A program made the translations under genes and the position numbers. Shown here piece after piece: positions 1 to 8,859 of a stretch of DNA of 64,000 nt (its first letter is position 1; each line of letters begins with the position of its first letter). This DNA is from Streptomyces albogriseolus (GTDB taxonomy: Bacteria; Actinomycetota; Actinomycetes; Streptomycetales; Streptomycetaceae), in NCBI GenBank assembly GCA_014650475.1, contig BMVA01000022.1:47576-111575 (forward strand), given 5' to 3'. A model generated the notes under the pieces. It worked only from the letters and a program-made list of their open reading frames with translations, made no database searches and was not told the DNA's origin.

Positions 1-737
1 GGCACGAACGTCACCATCGCGACGCCGCCGTTGGCGGGCAGCCGCTCCAGCACGTCGTCGGGGATGTTGCGCGGGTGGTCGCAGACCGCGCGGGCCGAGG
101 AGTGGGAGAAGATCACCGGCGCCGTGCTGGTGTCCAGCGCGTCCCGCATGGTCGTGGCGGCGACGTGGGAGAGGTCGACCAGCATGCCGAGCCGGTTCAT
201 CTCCCGCACCACCTCGCGGCCGAACGCCGACAGTCCCCCCACGCCGGGCTCGTCGGTCGCCGAATCGGCCCACGCCACGTTGAAGTTGTGGGTGAGGGTC
301 AGATAGCGCACCCCGAGGTCGTACAACCCCCGCAGCGTGCCGAGGGAGTTGGCGATGGAGTGGCCGCCCTCCGCCCCCATGAGGGAAGCGATACGGCCCT
401 CGCGGCGCGCGGCCTCCATGTCGGCGGCGGTCAGCGCGGGCGCCAGGTCCCGCGGGTGCCGGTCCAGCAACCGCCGTACGCAGTCGATCTGTTCCAGCGT
501 GGCCGGCACCGGGTCGGGGGCGTCGGCGCGGACGTACACCGACCAGAACTGCGCGCCCACGCCGCCGGCGCGCAGCCGGGGGATGTCGGTGTGCAGATGG
601 GCGGACTGGTCGGCGGCGATGTCGCGGGCGTCGAGGTCGTAGGAGACCTGTTCGCGCAGTGCCCACGGCAGGTCGTTGTGCCCGTCGACGACGGGGAACT
701 CGGCGAGCAGCGCGCGGGCGTCGTCCAGGGTGCTCAT
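1..737 (-). CDS. Membrane dipeptidase (peptidase M19), partial
   Basis: Zinc dipeptidase of the renal/membrane dipeptidase family, hydrolysing dipeptides. The ATG is at 737 and the C-terminus runs off the left edge, so only about 245 residues are visible. Seen: the N-terminal zinc motif DGHNDLPW (His20, Asp22), the bridging glutamate in GAEGGHS (about residue 123), and the later histidines in VDLSHV (about 181) and FSHSSARA (about 202). These are the expected binuclear metal ligands in order. There is no signal peptide, so it is probably cytoplasmic. It starts 14 bp after the purE stop on the same strand, so it is probably cotranscribed with purK-purE. Family call is firm; the natural substrate is unknown. 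Confidence 0.9.
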   Translation of the reverse strand, partial: MSTLDDARALLAEFPVVDGHNDLPWALREQVSYDLDARDIAADQSAHLHTDIPRLRAGGVGAQFWSVYVRADAPDPVPATLEQIDCVRRLLDRHPRDLAPALTAADMEAARREGRIASLMGAEGGHSIANSLGTLRGLYDLGVRYLTLTHNFNVAWADSATDEPGVGGLSAFGREVVREMNRLGMLVDLSHVAATTMRDALDTSTAPVIFSHSSARAVCDHPRNIPDDVLERLPANGGVAMVTFV

Positions 738-751
738 GCCGGCCGCCCCGC

Positions 752-1276
752 TCACTTGCCGAAGCCGAAACCGGCGCCGGCGCCCTCGGCCTTGGCCCGC
801 AGCCGCTTGCCCTTCTCGGCCGCCTGGTCGTTCAGCTCCTGCTGGAACTCCCGCATGCGGGTCAGCAGTTCCTCGTCGTGGGCGGCGAGGATCCGGGCCG
901 CGAGCAGGCCCGCGTTGCGCGCGCCGGCGACGGAGACGGTGGCGACGGGCACGCCGGCCGGCATCTGCACGATGGACAGCAGCGAGTCCATGCCGTCGAG
1001 GTACTTCAGCGGCACGGGCACGCCGATGACGGGCAGCGGGGTCACCGAGGCGAGCATGCCGGGCAGATGGGCGGCGCCGCCCGCGCCCGCGATGATCACC
1101 TTGAGCCCGCGGTCCGCGGCCTGCTCGCCGTACGTGATCATCTCGCGGGGCATGCGGTGCGCGGAGACGACGTCGACCTCGTAGGCGATCTCGAACTCGT
1201 CGAGGGCCTTGGCCGCCGCCTCCATGACGGGCCAGTCGGAGTCGGACCCCATGACGATGCCAACGACGGGACTCAT
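752..1276 (-). CDS. purE: N5-carboxyaminoimidazole ribonucleotide mutase
   Basis: Class I PurE, 174 aa, which rearranges N5-CAIR to 4-carboxy-AIR in de novo purine synthesis. Seen: GSDSDW at residues 10-15, SAHRMP with His40, and the glycine-rich [12 protein letters not shown] segment, all active-site elements of class I enzymes. The ATG overlaps the purK stop as ATGA (1273-1276), so the two are translationally coupled and work in sequence. The C-terminal tail is lysine- and glycine-rich ([13 protein letters not shown]), beyond the usual end of the fold. Confidence 0.97.
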   Translation of the reverse strand: MSPVVGIVMGSDSDWPVMEAAAKALDEFEIAYEVDVVSAHRMPREMITYGEQAADRGLKVIIAGAGGAAHLPGMLASVTPLPVIGVPVPLKYLDGMDSLLSIVQMPAGVPVATVSVAGARNAGLLAARILAAHDEELLTRMREFQQELNDQAAEKGKRLRAKAEGAGAGFGFGK

Positions 1277-2412
1277 TCGGTGATCGTGCCTCTCAGGTAG
1301 CCGGCTGCGTGACGGGCGCGCTCCAGCACGTCGTCCAGGTCGTCGCCGTAGGTGTTCACGTGGCCGACCTTGCGGCCGGGCTTCACGTCCTTGCCGTACA
1401 TGTGGATCTTCAGCTGGGGGTCGCGCGCCATGCAGTGCAGATACGCCGAGTACATGTCCGGGTAGTCGCCGCCCAGCACGTTGACCATGACCGTCCACGT
1501 CGCGCGCGGGCGGGGGTCGCCGAGCGGGAGGTCGAGGACGGCGCGGACGTGGTTGGCGAACTGCGAGGTGATCGCGCCGTCCATGGACCAGTGGCCGGAG
1601 TTGTGCGGGCGCATCGCGAGCTCGTTGACGAGGATGCGGCCGTCGCGGGTCTGGAACAGCTCCACCGCGAGGTGGCCGACCACGCCGAGCTCCTTGGCGA
1701 TGGTCAGCGCCATCTCCTCGGCCTTCAGCGCGAGCTCCTCGTCGAGGTCGGGCGCGGGCGCGATCACGGTGTCGCAGACGCCGTTGACCTGCCGCGACTC
1801 CACGACCGGGTAGGCGACGGCCTGGCCGTGCGGGGAGCGGACCACGTTGGCGGCCAGCTCGCGCACGAAGTCGACCTTCTCCTCGGCGAGGACGGGCACC
1901 CCGGCCTTGAACGGCTCGGCGGCCTCCTCGGCGGAGTCCACGACCCACACGCCCTTGCCGTCGTAACCGCCGCGCACGGTCTTGAGGACGACGGGGAAGC
2001 CCTCGCCCTCCGCCGCGAACGCGGCCACGTCGGCCGGATCGGACACGATGCGGTGGCGCGGGCACGGGATGCCGATCGCGTCGAGCTTCGCGCGCATCAC
2101 GCCCTTGTCCTGGGCGTGCACCAGCGCGTCGGGGCCGGGGCGGACGGGGACGCCGTCCGCCTCCAGGGCCCGCAGGTGCTCGGTGGGCACGTGCTCGTGG
2201 TCGAAGGTGATCACGTCGCAGCCGCGCGCGAAGTCGCGCAAGGTGTCCAGGTCGCGGTAGTCGCCGACGACGACATCGCTCACGACCTGGGCCGCGGAAT
2301 CCTGCGGAGTGTCACTGAGAAGCTTGAACCTGATGCCGAACGGGATGCCCGCCTCGTGTGTCATACGAGCGAGCTGACCGCCGCCGACCATGCCGACTAC
2401 CGGGAACGTCAC
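1273..2412 (-). CDS. purK: N5-carboxyaminoimidazole ribonucleotide synthase
   Basis: ATP-grasp enzyme, 379 aa, making N5-CAIR from AIR, bicarbonate and ATP. The GTG at 2410-2412 is chosen because the protein then begins [17 protein letters not shown], the usual PurK N-terminus. An upstream in-frame ATG would add 23 low-complexity residues. Seen: [14 protein letters not shown] (ATP-grasp lysine and glycine loop), [24 protein letters not shown] (metal-binding Glu/Asn), and YGKD near the end. It is first in an operon with purE and the dipeptidase, and divergent from the GtrA gene across about 120 bp that must hold both promoters. Confidence 0.97.
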   Translation of the reverse strand: MTFPVVGMVGGGQLARMTHEAGIPFGIRFKLLSDTPQDSAAQVVSDVVVGDYRDLDTLRDFARGCDVITFDHEHVPTEHLRALEADGVPVRPGPDALVHAQDKGVMRAKLDAIGIPCPRHRIVSDPADVAAFAAEGEGFPVVLKTVRGGYDGKGVWVVDSAEEAAEPFKAGVPVLAEEKVDFVRELAANVVRSPHGQAVAYPVVESRQVNGVCDTVIAPAPDLDEELALKAEEMALTIAKELGVVGHLAVELFQTRDGRILVNELAMRPHNSGHWSMDGAITSQFANHVRAVLDLPLGDPRPRATWTVMVNVLGGDYPDMYSAYLHCMARDPQLKIHMYGKDVKPGRKVGHVNTYGDDLDDVLERARHAAGYLRGTITE

Positions 2413-2534
2413 GACCCCAGGGTATCCGCCCACGCCAGGGTGGCCGATTCCCGCCCGTCCCGCGGGACGGAAGGGACACACGGTGCCCGTGTGACACGGC
2501 GTCCGCAGGAAGATCGCGCGTCCGGGTGGTTAGC

Positions 2535-3071
2535 ATGGCGGAGTTGACGCACTCGACCGACGGGAGCCTGTGGGCGATGGGACAAGGTTCCTCGGGGCTT
2601 CGACGGCTCTTCCGCGAAGTGGCCAAGTTCGGCGCGGTGGGGGGAGCCGGGGTTCTGGTCAACCTCGGTGTGTTCAACCTGGTCCGCCAGGCGACCGACC
2701 TCCAGGTGGTGCGCGCGAGCGTCATCGCCACCGTGGTCGCGATCGTCTTCAACTACGTCGGCTTCCGGTACTTCACCTACCGGGACCGCGACAAGTCCCG
2801 GCGCACCCGCGAGATGTCGCTGTTCCTGCTGTTCAGCGTCATCGGCCTGGTGATCGAGAACGGCCTGCTCTACACGGCGACGTACGGCTTCGGCTGGGAC
2901 AGCTCGCTCCAGAGCAACATCTTCAAGTTCCTCGGCATCGGCATCGCGACGCTGTTCCGCTTCTGGTCCTACCGCACATGGGTGTTCCGCGCCCTGCCGG
3001 TGCGCGAGGAGCCCATGGCGGGCGGCGGCGCCACGGCTGCCGGGGAGCGGCTCCGGCAGCGCGTGCCGTAG
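2535..3071 (+). CDS. GtrA-family integral membrane protein
   Basis: Small membrane protein, 178 aa, of the GtrA/DPMS1 family, whose members are thought to flip or help transfer polyprenyl-linked sugars for cell-surface glycans. Four hydrophobic segments are visible at about residues 31-48, 55-72, 92-112 and 130-148. The family signatures FGAVGGAGVLVNLGVF and FNYVGFRYFTYR are present. ATG 2535 was chosen; a second ATG 14 codons on (MGQGSSG) is also possible. The acidic and glycine-rich C-terminal tail is cytoplasmic by prediction. It sits alone, divergent from purK and convergent with the kinase gene. The glycan served is unknown. Confidence 0.85.
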   Translation: MAELTHSTDGSLWAMGQGSSGLRRLFREVAKFGAVGGAGVLVNLGVFNLVRQATDLQVVRASVIATVVAIVFNYVGFRYFTYRDRDKSRRTREMSLFLLFSVIGLVIENGLLYTATYGFGWDSSLQSNIFKFLGIGIATLFRFWSYRTWVFRALPVREEPMAGGGATAAGERLRQRVP

Positions 3072-3098
3072 CCCCCTCCTTGCCGCGGCGCGTCCCGC

Positions 3099-4373
3099 TC
3101 AGCGCACCGTCCTGCGGGTCTCCTCTTCCGGGTCCTTCTGCGGGGGCGTGCGGGACAGGAACAGGCCGAACACGGGCGGCTTGGCCTGAAGCATCTCCAG
3201 ACGGCCGCCGTCCGCCTCCGCCAGGTCCCGGGCGACCGCCAGGCCGATCCCGGTGGAGTTGCGCCCGCTGATCGCCCGCTCGAAGATCCGCGACCCCAGC
3301 TCGGCGGGCACGCCCGGACCCTCGTCGGTGACCTCCACGACGACCTGGTTGCCGGTGACCCGGGTACGCAGGGCGACCGTGCCGCCGCCGTGCATCAGCG
3401 AGTTCTCGATCAGCGCGGCCAGCACCTGGGCGACCGCGCCCGGGGTGCCCACGGCCCGCAGGCTCCGCTTGCCGGACGTCACGATGGCCCGGCCGGCGCT
3501 GCGGTAGGCGGGGCGCCACTCGGCGAGCTGCTGCTTGATCACCTCGTCGAGGTCGAAGGTGACGGCGGAGCCGGTGCGCGGGTCCCGGGAGTTGGTCAGC
3601 AGCCGCTCCACCACGTCCGTCAGCCGCTCCACCTGCGCGAGCGCGATCGTCGCCTCCTCCTTCACCGTGTCCGGGTCGTCGGTGACGGTGATCTCCTCCA
3701 GCCGCATCGACAGCGCGGTGAGCGGGGTGCGCAGCTGGTGGGAGGCGTCGGCGGCGAGCCGCCGCTCGGCGGTCAGCATGCGGGCGATGCGCTCGGCGGA
3801 GGCGTCCAGCACGTCGGCGACCCGGTCCAGCTCGGGGACACCGTAGCGGCGGTGGCGGGGGCGCGGGTCGCCGGAGCCGAGGCGCTCGGCGGTCTCGGCG
3901 AGGTCGGTCAGCGGCGAGGCGAGCCGGTTGGCCTGCCGGATCGCCAGCAGCACCGCCGCGATCACCGCGAGCAGCGCCACGAAACCGATGATCAGCAGGG
4001 TGCGGGCGACTTCCCTGGTCACCGAGGAGCGCGGCTCCTGGACGGTGACCGTCTCGCCTTCCTCGCCGGGCGCCGTGGCGCTGATGACGTCGCCGTCCGG
4101 CTTGGATCCGACCTCGATGGGCGGCTTGCCGGGGATCCGGACGACGGCGTACCGGTCCTCGGGCATCTGGTCGCCGATGATCTCGGCGGTGACCTTGTCC
4201 TCGACGAGCAGGCGGCTGTCGACGATGCTGGCCAGCCGCACCGCCTCGGACTCCACGCGCTCCTTGGCGGTCTCGGTGATGGTGCGGGTCTCGACGATCA
4301 CCAGGGAGACCCCGAAGACGGCGATCACGACGAGGACCACGGCGAGCGTGGACTGGATCAGACGGCGGCGCAT
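3099..4373 (-). CDS. Sensor histidine kinase
   Basis: Membrane sensor kinase, 424 aa. Layout: transmembrane helix about 6-27, extracytoplasmic sensor about 28-122 (no recognised fold, no cysteines), transmembrane helix about 124-146, HAMP about 147-200, and the dimerisation/phosphoacceptor helix with DASHQLRTPLTAL (His212). The C-terminal ATPase domain has the N box LIENSLMHG, G1 DEGPGVP and G2 STGIGLAVA. It lies 35 bp downstream of its response regulator, so they form a standard pair. The final residues DPEEETRRTVR are charged. The signal sensed is not evident. Confidence 0.93.
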   Translation of the reverse strand: MRRRLIQSTLAVVLVVIAVFGVSLVIVETRTITETAKERVESEAVRLASIVDSRLLVEDKVTAEIIGDQMPEDRYAVVRIPGKPPIEVGSKPDGDVISATAPGEEGETVTVQEPRSSVTREVARTLLIIGFVALLAVIAAVLLAIRQANRLASPLTDLAETAERLGSGDPRPRHRRYGVPELDRVADVLDASAERIARMLTAERRLAADASHQLRTPLTALSMRLEEITVTDDPDTVKEEATIALAQVERLTDVVERLLTNSRDPRTGSAVTFDLDEVIKQQLAEWRPAYRSAGRAIVTSGKRSLRAVGTPGAVAQVLAALIENSLMHGGGTVALRTRVTGNQVVVEVTDEGPGVPAELGSRIFERAISGRNSTGIGLAVARDLAEADGGRLEMLQAKPPVFGLFLSRTPPQKDPEEETRRTVR

Positions 4374-4408
4374 GTTCTCTTACCCAGCGGCGGAACCCCG
4401 GCGGGGGT

Positions 4409-5086
4409 TCAGCTCTTCTCGAAACGGAAGCCCACGCCGCGCACCGTGGCGATGTAACGGGGGTTGGCCGCGTCGTCGCCGAGCTTCTTGCGCAGCCAGG
4501 AGATGTGCATGTCGAGGGTCTTGGTGGAGGACCACCAGGTGGTGTCCCAGACCTCGCGCATCAGCTGGTCGCGGGTGACCACCCGGCCCGCGTCCCGCAC
4601 CAGCACTCGCAGCAGGTCGAACTCCTTGGCGGTGAGCTGGAGCTCCTCGTCGCCCATCCACGCGCGGTGCGACTCGACGTCGATGCGGACACCGTGGGTG
4701 GCGGGCGCCTGCTGCGGCTCGGCGGCGCCGCGGCGGAGCAGGGCCCGGACCCTGGCCAGCAGTTCGGCGAGGCGGAACGGCTTGGTGACGTAGTCGTCGG
4801 CGCCCGCGTCCAGGCCGACGACCGTGTCCACCTCGTCGGCGCGCGCGGTGAGGATCAGCAGAGGGACCGTGTGCCCCTCGGCGCGGAGCCGGCGGGCGAC
4901 CTCCAGGCCGTCCATCCCCGGCAGCCCGAGGTCCAGCACGACCAGGTCGACGCCGCCCTGCATTCCGGCGTCCAGGGCGCCGGGTCCGTCCTCACGCACC
5001 TCGACTTCGTAGCCCTCCCGGCGCAGGGCGCGGGCCAGCGGCTCCGAGATGGACGCGTCGTCCTCGGCGAGCAGTACACGGGTCAT
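4409..5086 (-). CDS. OmpR/PhoB-family response regulator
   Basis: DNA-binding response regulator, 225 aa. The receiver domain (1-115) has acidic residues Asp9/Asp10, phosphoacceptor Asp52 in LVVLDLGLPGMDG, Thr80 and Lys102 in YVTKPF. The C-terminal winged helix (about 130-225) has the usual WSSTKTLDMHISWLRKKLGDD recognition region and ends in GVGFRFEKS. Partner of the kinase 35 bp downstream. Three 11-bp-spaced repeats upstream of its start (5143-5171) look like a binding site for a regulator of exactly this family, so autoregulation is likely. Confidence 0.95.
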   Translation of the reverse strand: MTRVLLAEDDASISEPLARALRREGYEVEVREDGPGALDAGMQGGVDLVVLDLGLPGMDGLEVARRLRAEGHTVPLLILTARADEVDTVVGLDAGADDYVTKPFRLAELLARVRALLRRGAAEPQQAPATHGVRIDVESHRAWMGDEELQLTAKEFDLLRVLVRDAGRVVTRDQLMREVWDTTWWSSTKTLDMHISWLRKKLGDDAANPRYIATVRGVGFRFEKS

Positions 5087-5603
5087 GCGGATGATGGTAG
5101 ACCCGTGGCCCGAGCCGCAGGGGTGTGATCGGCGGGCCCGCTTCTTACCGGTGTCTCACCCTGTTCTCACCTCCCCGCCCCCTGAGACGGACCTGCGGGT
5201 GCGAGGTGCGATGCTGGGCGGACCTTCGAATGGGAGATCGCGGTTCCATCAAAACCTGTGATTCGCGTCTCAAGTCCTTCCATATCCGGCAGTGTCCTGC
5301 CGTATGGTGAACCAACGCCTGTTGCACCGCGGGGACCTTTGGCGGCAGTTGACGCCGAGGGTCTCTTTTGTGTGCGGGCCGGCACACCCTGCCGGTCCCT
5401 GAAGGAATGACCTGTGGCCGGGCCTTCGCCGCGCGTCGACGCACGGCGGGGGCGTGGATCCCGGTGGTCGCCGTCCGTCGCTCCGTGATCCGGGGCGGCA
5501 CCCCCCAGGCGTGGGGCGGACGGGACGACCCGCCGGTGCCGGCCAGCCCCCCACCGGGCGCGTACCCGTCTCGCGCGACGCGTCCCGACAGCAAGGAACG
5601 ACC
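5087..5603. other. Divergent intergenic region with regulatory repeats and hairpins
   Basis: 517 bp between the response regulator and the POT transporter. It holds the 11-bp repeat array at 5143-5171 and an inverted repeat at 5280-5307 (arms CCATA..CGGCAG and CTGCCGTATGG, 2-nt bulge). Nearer the transporter is a GC hairpin around 5376-5400. A long transporter leader is likely. I could not match it to a known riboswitch class and see no convincing gene. Confidence 0.5.
5143..5171. promoter_or_regulatory. Triple 11-bp direct repeat, probable response-regulator site
   Basis: TCTTACC (5143-5149), TCTCACC (5154-5160) and TCTCACC (5165-5171) are spaced by exactly 11 bp, one helical turn. Tandem half-sites with this period are typical of OmpR/PhoB-family regulators. 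The array sits 57-85 bp upstream of the start of a gene for such a regulator, so it is the best candidate for its own operator. It could also control the divergent transporter. Confidence 0.5.
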
Positions 5604-7100
5604 ATGGCGTCCAGCCTGACGAAGGACTCGGTCACCCCGGGCACCCCCGGGTCCGAGAAGACCTTCTTCGGCCACCCCCGCGGACTGGCCACACTCTTCA
5701 TGACCGAGATGTGGGAGCGTTTCTCCTACTACGGCATGAGGGCTCTGCTCCCGCTGTACCTCGTCGCGCCGGGCGGTCTCGGTCTGAGCGCGGGCACCGC
5801 CACCGCCATCTACTCGGTGTACCTCTCGCTGGTGTACCTGCTCGCCATGCCCGGCGGCTGGTTCGGCGACCGGGTCTGGGGCCCCCGCAAGACCGTCGCC
5901 GTCGCCGGCGGCATCATCATGCTGGGCCACCTGACGCTGGCCCTGCCCTACTCGGGCACGTTCTACGGCGGCCTCGGCCTCGTCGCGATCGGCTCCGGTC
6001 TGCTGAAGGCCAACATCTCCACGATGGTCGGCCAGCTCTACAAGGGCCCGGACGACCCGCGCCGGGACGGCGGCTTCACCGTCTTCTACATGGGCATCAA
6101 CCTCGGCGCCTTCGCCGCGCCGCTGATCATCGGCACCGTCGGCGAGAGCGTCAACTGGCACCTGGGCTTCGCCCTCGCCGCGCTCGGCATGGGGCTGGGC
6201 GTCACGCAGTTCCTGCTGGGCAGCCGCCACCTGGACGCGCAGTCCAGCGTCGTCCCGAAGCCGCTGTCGGCCGAGGAGAAGGTCTCCACGCTGCGCAAGG
6301 CCGCGCTGTGGGCGGGCATCGCCGTCGTGGCGTACGCGATCGTCGGCTTCTCCGGCCACTACACCCTGAACTGGATCCTGGTCCCGCTGACCCTGCTCGG
6401 CGTGATCATCCCGGTGATGGTGCTGGCGCGCATCAAGCGCGACAAGGACCTCGACCGCGCCGAGCAGTCGAAGATGTCCGCGTACATCTGGTTCTTCGTC
6501 GCCGCGGCGATCTTCTGGATGATCTACGACCAGGGCGGCTCGACCCTGTCGATCTTCGCCGACTCGTCGGCCGAGAACAGCGTGCTCGGCTGGGACTTCC
6601 CGGTCTCCTGGTACCAGTCGGTCAACCCGGTGCTGATCATGGCGCTGGCCCCGGTCTTCGCCTGGATCTGGCTCGCGCTGAACCGGCGCGGCAAGGAGCC
6701 GAGCACGATCGTGAAGTTCGCGTCCGGTCTGATGCTGGTCGGCGTCTCGTTCTTCCTGTTCCTCGCCCCGCTGTCGATCGCCGAGGGCGGTCACAAGGCG
6801 GCCGCGCTGTGGCTGGTGGCGATCTACTTCACGCAGACCGTCGGCGAGCTGCTGCTCTCCCCGGTCGGCCTGTCGGTCACCACGAAGATGGCGCCCGCGA
6901 AGTACGCCTCGCAGATGATGGGCGTCTGGTTCCTCGCCGTCACCGCCGGCGACGCCACGACCGGCCTGCTGTCCATCGCCGGTGTCGACCTCAACAAGAC
7001 GGGCATCGTCGCCCTGGAGGCGACCCTCGCGGTCCTGGCGGGCATCGCGATCTGGATGTACCGCAGCAAGGTGAAGTCGCTGATGGGGGATGTCCGCTGA
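5604..7100 (+). CDS. Proton-dependent oligopeptide transporter (POT/PTR2 family)
   Basis: Di/tripeptide-proton symporter of the major facilitator superfamily, 498 aa, with about 12-14 hydrophobic segments. Seen: the N-terminal MTEMWERFSYYGMRALLPLYL segment containing the ExxERFxYY proton-coupling motif, GGWFGDRVWGPRKT (MFS loop 2-3), and the PTR2 signature FYMGINLGAF. ATG 5604 is chosen for its AAGGA ribosome-binding site 6 nt upstream; longer in-frame extensions are non-coding leader. It is divergent from the two-component system and followed by a strong terminator, so monocistronic. Peptide uptake links it to the dipeptidase nearby, but that is only proximity. Confidence 0.93.
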   Translation: MASSLTKDSVTPGTPGSEKTFFGHPRGLATLFMTEMWERFSYYGMRALLPLYLVAPGGLGLSAGTATAIYSVYLSLVYLLAMPGGWFGDRVWGPRKTVAVAGGIIMLGHLTLALPYSGTFYGGLGLVAIGSGLLKANISTMVGQLYKGPDDPRRDGGFTVFYMGINLGAFAAPLIIGTVGESVNWHLGFALAALGMGLGVTQFLLGSRHLDAQSSVVPKPLSAEEKVSTLRKAALWAGIAVVAYAIVGFSGHYTLNWILVPLTLLGVIIPVMVLARIKRDKDLDRAEQSKMSAYIWFFVAAAIFWMIYDQGGSTLSIFADSSAENSVLGWDFPVSWYQSVNPVLIMALAPVFAWIWLALNRRGKEPSTIVKFASGLMLVGVSFFLFLAPLSIAEGGHKAAALWLVAIYFTQTVGELLLSPVGLSVTTKMAPAKYASQMMGVWFLAVTAGDATTGLLSIAGVDLNKTGIVALEATLAVLAGIAIWMYRSKVKSLMGDVR

Positions 7101-7130
7101 GGCGGGTGTTGCGCGCGGCGCACTGAAACG

Positions 7131-7163
7131 AAGGGCTCCCAGCCGGTGCGGCTGGGAGCCCTT
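7131..7163 (+). terminator. Intrinsic terminator after the POT gene
   Basis: Perfect 15-bp stem (7131-7145 with 7149-7163) and a 3-nt loop, 30 bp after the transporter stop. There is no long U-tract, as is usual in Streptomyces. Confidence 0.85.
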
Positions 7164-7422
7164 CGGGGTCGGGGGTGCGGGGGTGTGCGCTGTTCGGCGC
7201 CGTTGGACTGGGGGCTCTTGCCGGGTGCCGGCCCGTTGTGGCTGGTCGCGCGGTTCCCCGCGCCCCTGTCGGGGCGCTGCCCGGGAGGCGTCTGGGGGCG
7301 CCTCAGCGGGCTGGGGGGTCCTGGGCGGGTGTTTGTCCGCCGGAAAGCGGAGCGGCCTCCGAGGGGTCCTCTGTGGGTCCTGGAGGCCGGTGCGTGGCGG
7401 GTGTCGGGGGGCGGCCCGACGA
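7164..7422. other. Gene-poor interval with one dispersed repeat
   Basis: Together with the terminator this makes a 322-bp gap. It contains a variant copy of the GC-rich dispersed repeat at 7245-7276 (core GCGCGGTTCCCCGCGCCCCT followed by an inverted GGGGCGC). No ORF here has start signals or a recognisable product. Confidence 0.5.
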
Positions 7423-7989
7423 CTACGACGGCGTGCCGAGTTCCGCCCAGACCGTCTTGCCCGCCACGTCGGGCGTGCGCTGCACGCCCCAGTCCAGGCA
7501 CAGGCGCTGGACGATGAACATGCCGTGGCCCCCCGGGCGGCCCGCGCGGTGGGGTGTGCGCGGCGACGGCTGGCCGGTGCCCCGGTCGGTGACCTCGAGG
7601 CGGATCACCTTGCGGTCGCAGGTGATGGTCAGCAGATCCGGCCCTTCGGCGTGCAGGCACGCGTTGGTGACCAGCTCGGACACGACGAGCAGGACGTCCT
7701 CGGCGGCGGCCCGCCGGTCCGCGGTGGCGGCCGGCAGCCAGCCCCAGTCGTACAGCGCCTGCCGTGTGAAGTCCCGTGCGAGCGGCACGACCCCGCTCTG
7801 GTCCTCGAAGCTCAGCCGGCGCGCCTGCGCCTCGCCGGACGGCCCCGGCGGGGACGCCGGGTCGGCGATCGGCGTGGCCACGCCGCTGTCCGGGGCGTCC
7901 GCGGCCGGTGCAGCGCCCCCGGACGTCCCGGAAGCGCCGCTGGGCTCCGGACCGCGGTCGCCCGGCGAGTAGGGCCGGGTGGTGCTCAT
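7423..7989 (-). CDS. prsI: Anti-sigma factor, serine-kinase-type ATPase (PrsI-like)
   Basis: RsbW/SpoIIAB-like protein, 188 aa. The first 55 residues are a disordered Pro/Gly/Ala tail. The GHKL ATPase domain then shows the N box VVSELVTNACLHA, G1 DRGTGQP and G2 GGHGMFIV. Such proteins bind a SigB-type sigma factor and phosphorylate a STAS antagonist. Both partners are adjacent: the STAS protein 242 bp upstream and the sigma factor divergent beyond it. From memory this matches the S. coelicolor ArsI-PrsI-SigI set, described as a partner-switching system for sigma-I. The symbol rests on that synteny. Confidence 0.8.
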   Translation of the reverse strand: MSTTRPYSPGDRGPEPSGASGTSGGAAPAADAPDSGVATPIADPASPPGPSGEAQARRLSFEDQSGVVPLARDFTRQALYDWGWLPAATADRRAAAEDVLLVVSELVTNACLHAEGPDLLTITCDRKVIRLEVTDRGTGQPSPRTPHRAGRPGGHGMFIVQRLCLDWGVQRTPDVAGKTVWAELGTPS

Positions 7990-8140
7990 CAGCGCTTCAC
8001 CTCACCGTGTCACCAGTTCACCATGCGACATTGCCCGCACTCGGTCGGTCACGCGCGGACGGCCCGAATGGTTCTCGGCACCCTCCCGACCACCGCGTCC
8101 GGGACGTGCTGGATGTCTCCTGCCCGAGCCGCCGGACGGA

Positions 8141-8166
8141 ACACCCCCGTATTCGCACGAAAAAAC
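8141..8166 (-). promoter_or_regulatory. Candidate SigB-class promoter for the anti-sigma gene
   Basis: On the minus strand, GTTT (8163-8166), 16 bp, then GGGTGT (8141-8146). The Streptomyces SigB-family consensus is GNNT-N14-16-GGGTAY, so only one -10 position differs. It lies about 150 bp upstream of the anti-sigma start and would place that gene under its own cognate sigma factor. Confidence 0.4.
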
Positions 8167-8231
8167 GCGCCGAGGATCCCCCGCCGCCGGCGGGTGCGGC
8201 ACGAGCACCCCGCCGGGCCTGCCCGCCCGCG

Positions 8232-8609
8232 TCACGCGGAATCGTCGGCCAGGGCCGCCTCGAGCGTGTCGTGAACGGCGAACACCGCGTCCGCCCCCGT
8301 GATCTCGAACACCCGGGCGACGACGGGCTGCATGCCCACGAGGGCCACCCCGCCTCCGTCCGCCTCGGCCTTCAGCCGGGCGCCGAGCAGCACATTCAGC
8401 CCCGTGGAGTCACAGAACTCCAGCCGGGAGCAGTCGATGACAAGCCGCTTGAAACCCTTGGCGAGGCAGTCCTCCAGTGGCTCCCGCAACAGATCGGCGG
8501 TGTGGTGGTCCAACTCACCCGCCGGGGTCACGACGGCACTGGGGCCCTCTTCTCGCACCTCGACCAGAAGCCGGCCCGACTGTGCGCTGCCGACCGTCCC
8601 GCGGTCCAT
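8232..8609 (-). CDS. arsI: STAS-domain anti-anti-sigma factor (ArsI-like)
   Basis: Single STAS domain protein, 125 aa, of the SpoIIAA/RsbV type. The phosphorylatable serine is Ser68 in CDSTGLNVLL, preceded by the usual LVIDCSRLEF strand. The unphosphorylated form would sequester the anti-sigma kinase and free the sigma factor. It is upstream of the anti-sigma gene on the same strand, with a 242-bp gap that has its own promoter candidate, so the two may be transcribed separately. It is divergent from the sigma factor gene. Symbol by synteny with S. coelicolor. Confidence 0.8.
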   Translation of the reverse strand: MDRGTVGSAQSGRLLVEVREEGPSAVVTPAGELDHHTADLLREPLEDCLAKGFKRLVIDCSRLEFCDSTGLNVLLGARLKAEADGGGVALVGMQPVVARVFEITGADAVFAVHDTLEAALADDSA

Positions 8610-8859
8610 GCCGTCTCTCTCTCCCGAGGTCGTGGCTGTTCCTGACGCTCTCGAACATTACGCCTTCCGGCCACGCAACGACACTCTAACAATCACGCAC
8701 AAACAGACATAAGCGAACAGAACGCACTTGCGGCGGGCTCCGAGCAGCCGGTAGGGCTAGTAAAGACACGTACCCGACACGGCCGGCTTTGGAGGCGCCG
8801 CACACCGCAGTGCACGTATCGGCTTCGGCAGCCATATGCCGAGAACGATGGAGGACATC

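Noticed and set aside
8770-8775. GGGTAC on the minus strand as a SigB-type -10 for the STAS gene
   Set aside because: No GNNT -35 element lies 14-16 bp upstream.
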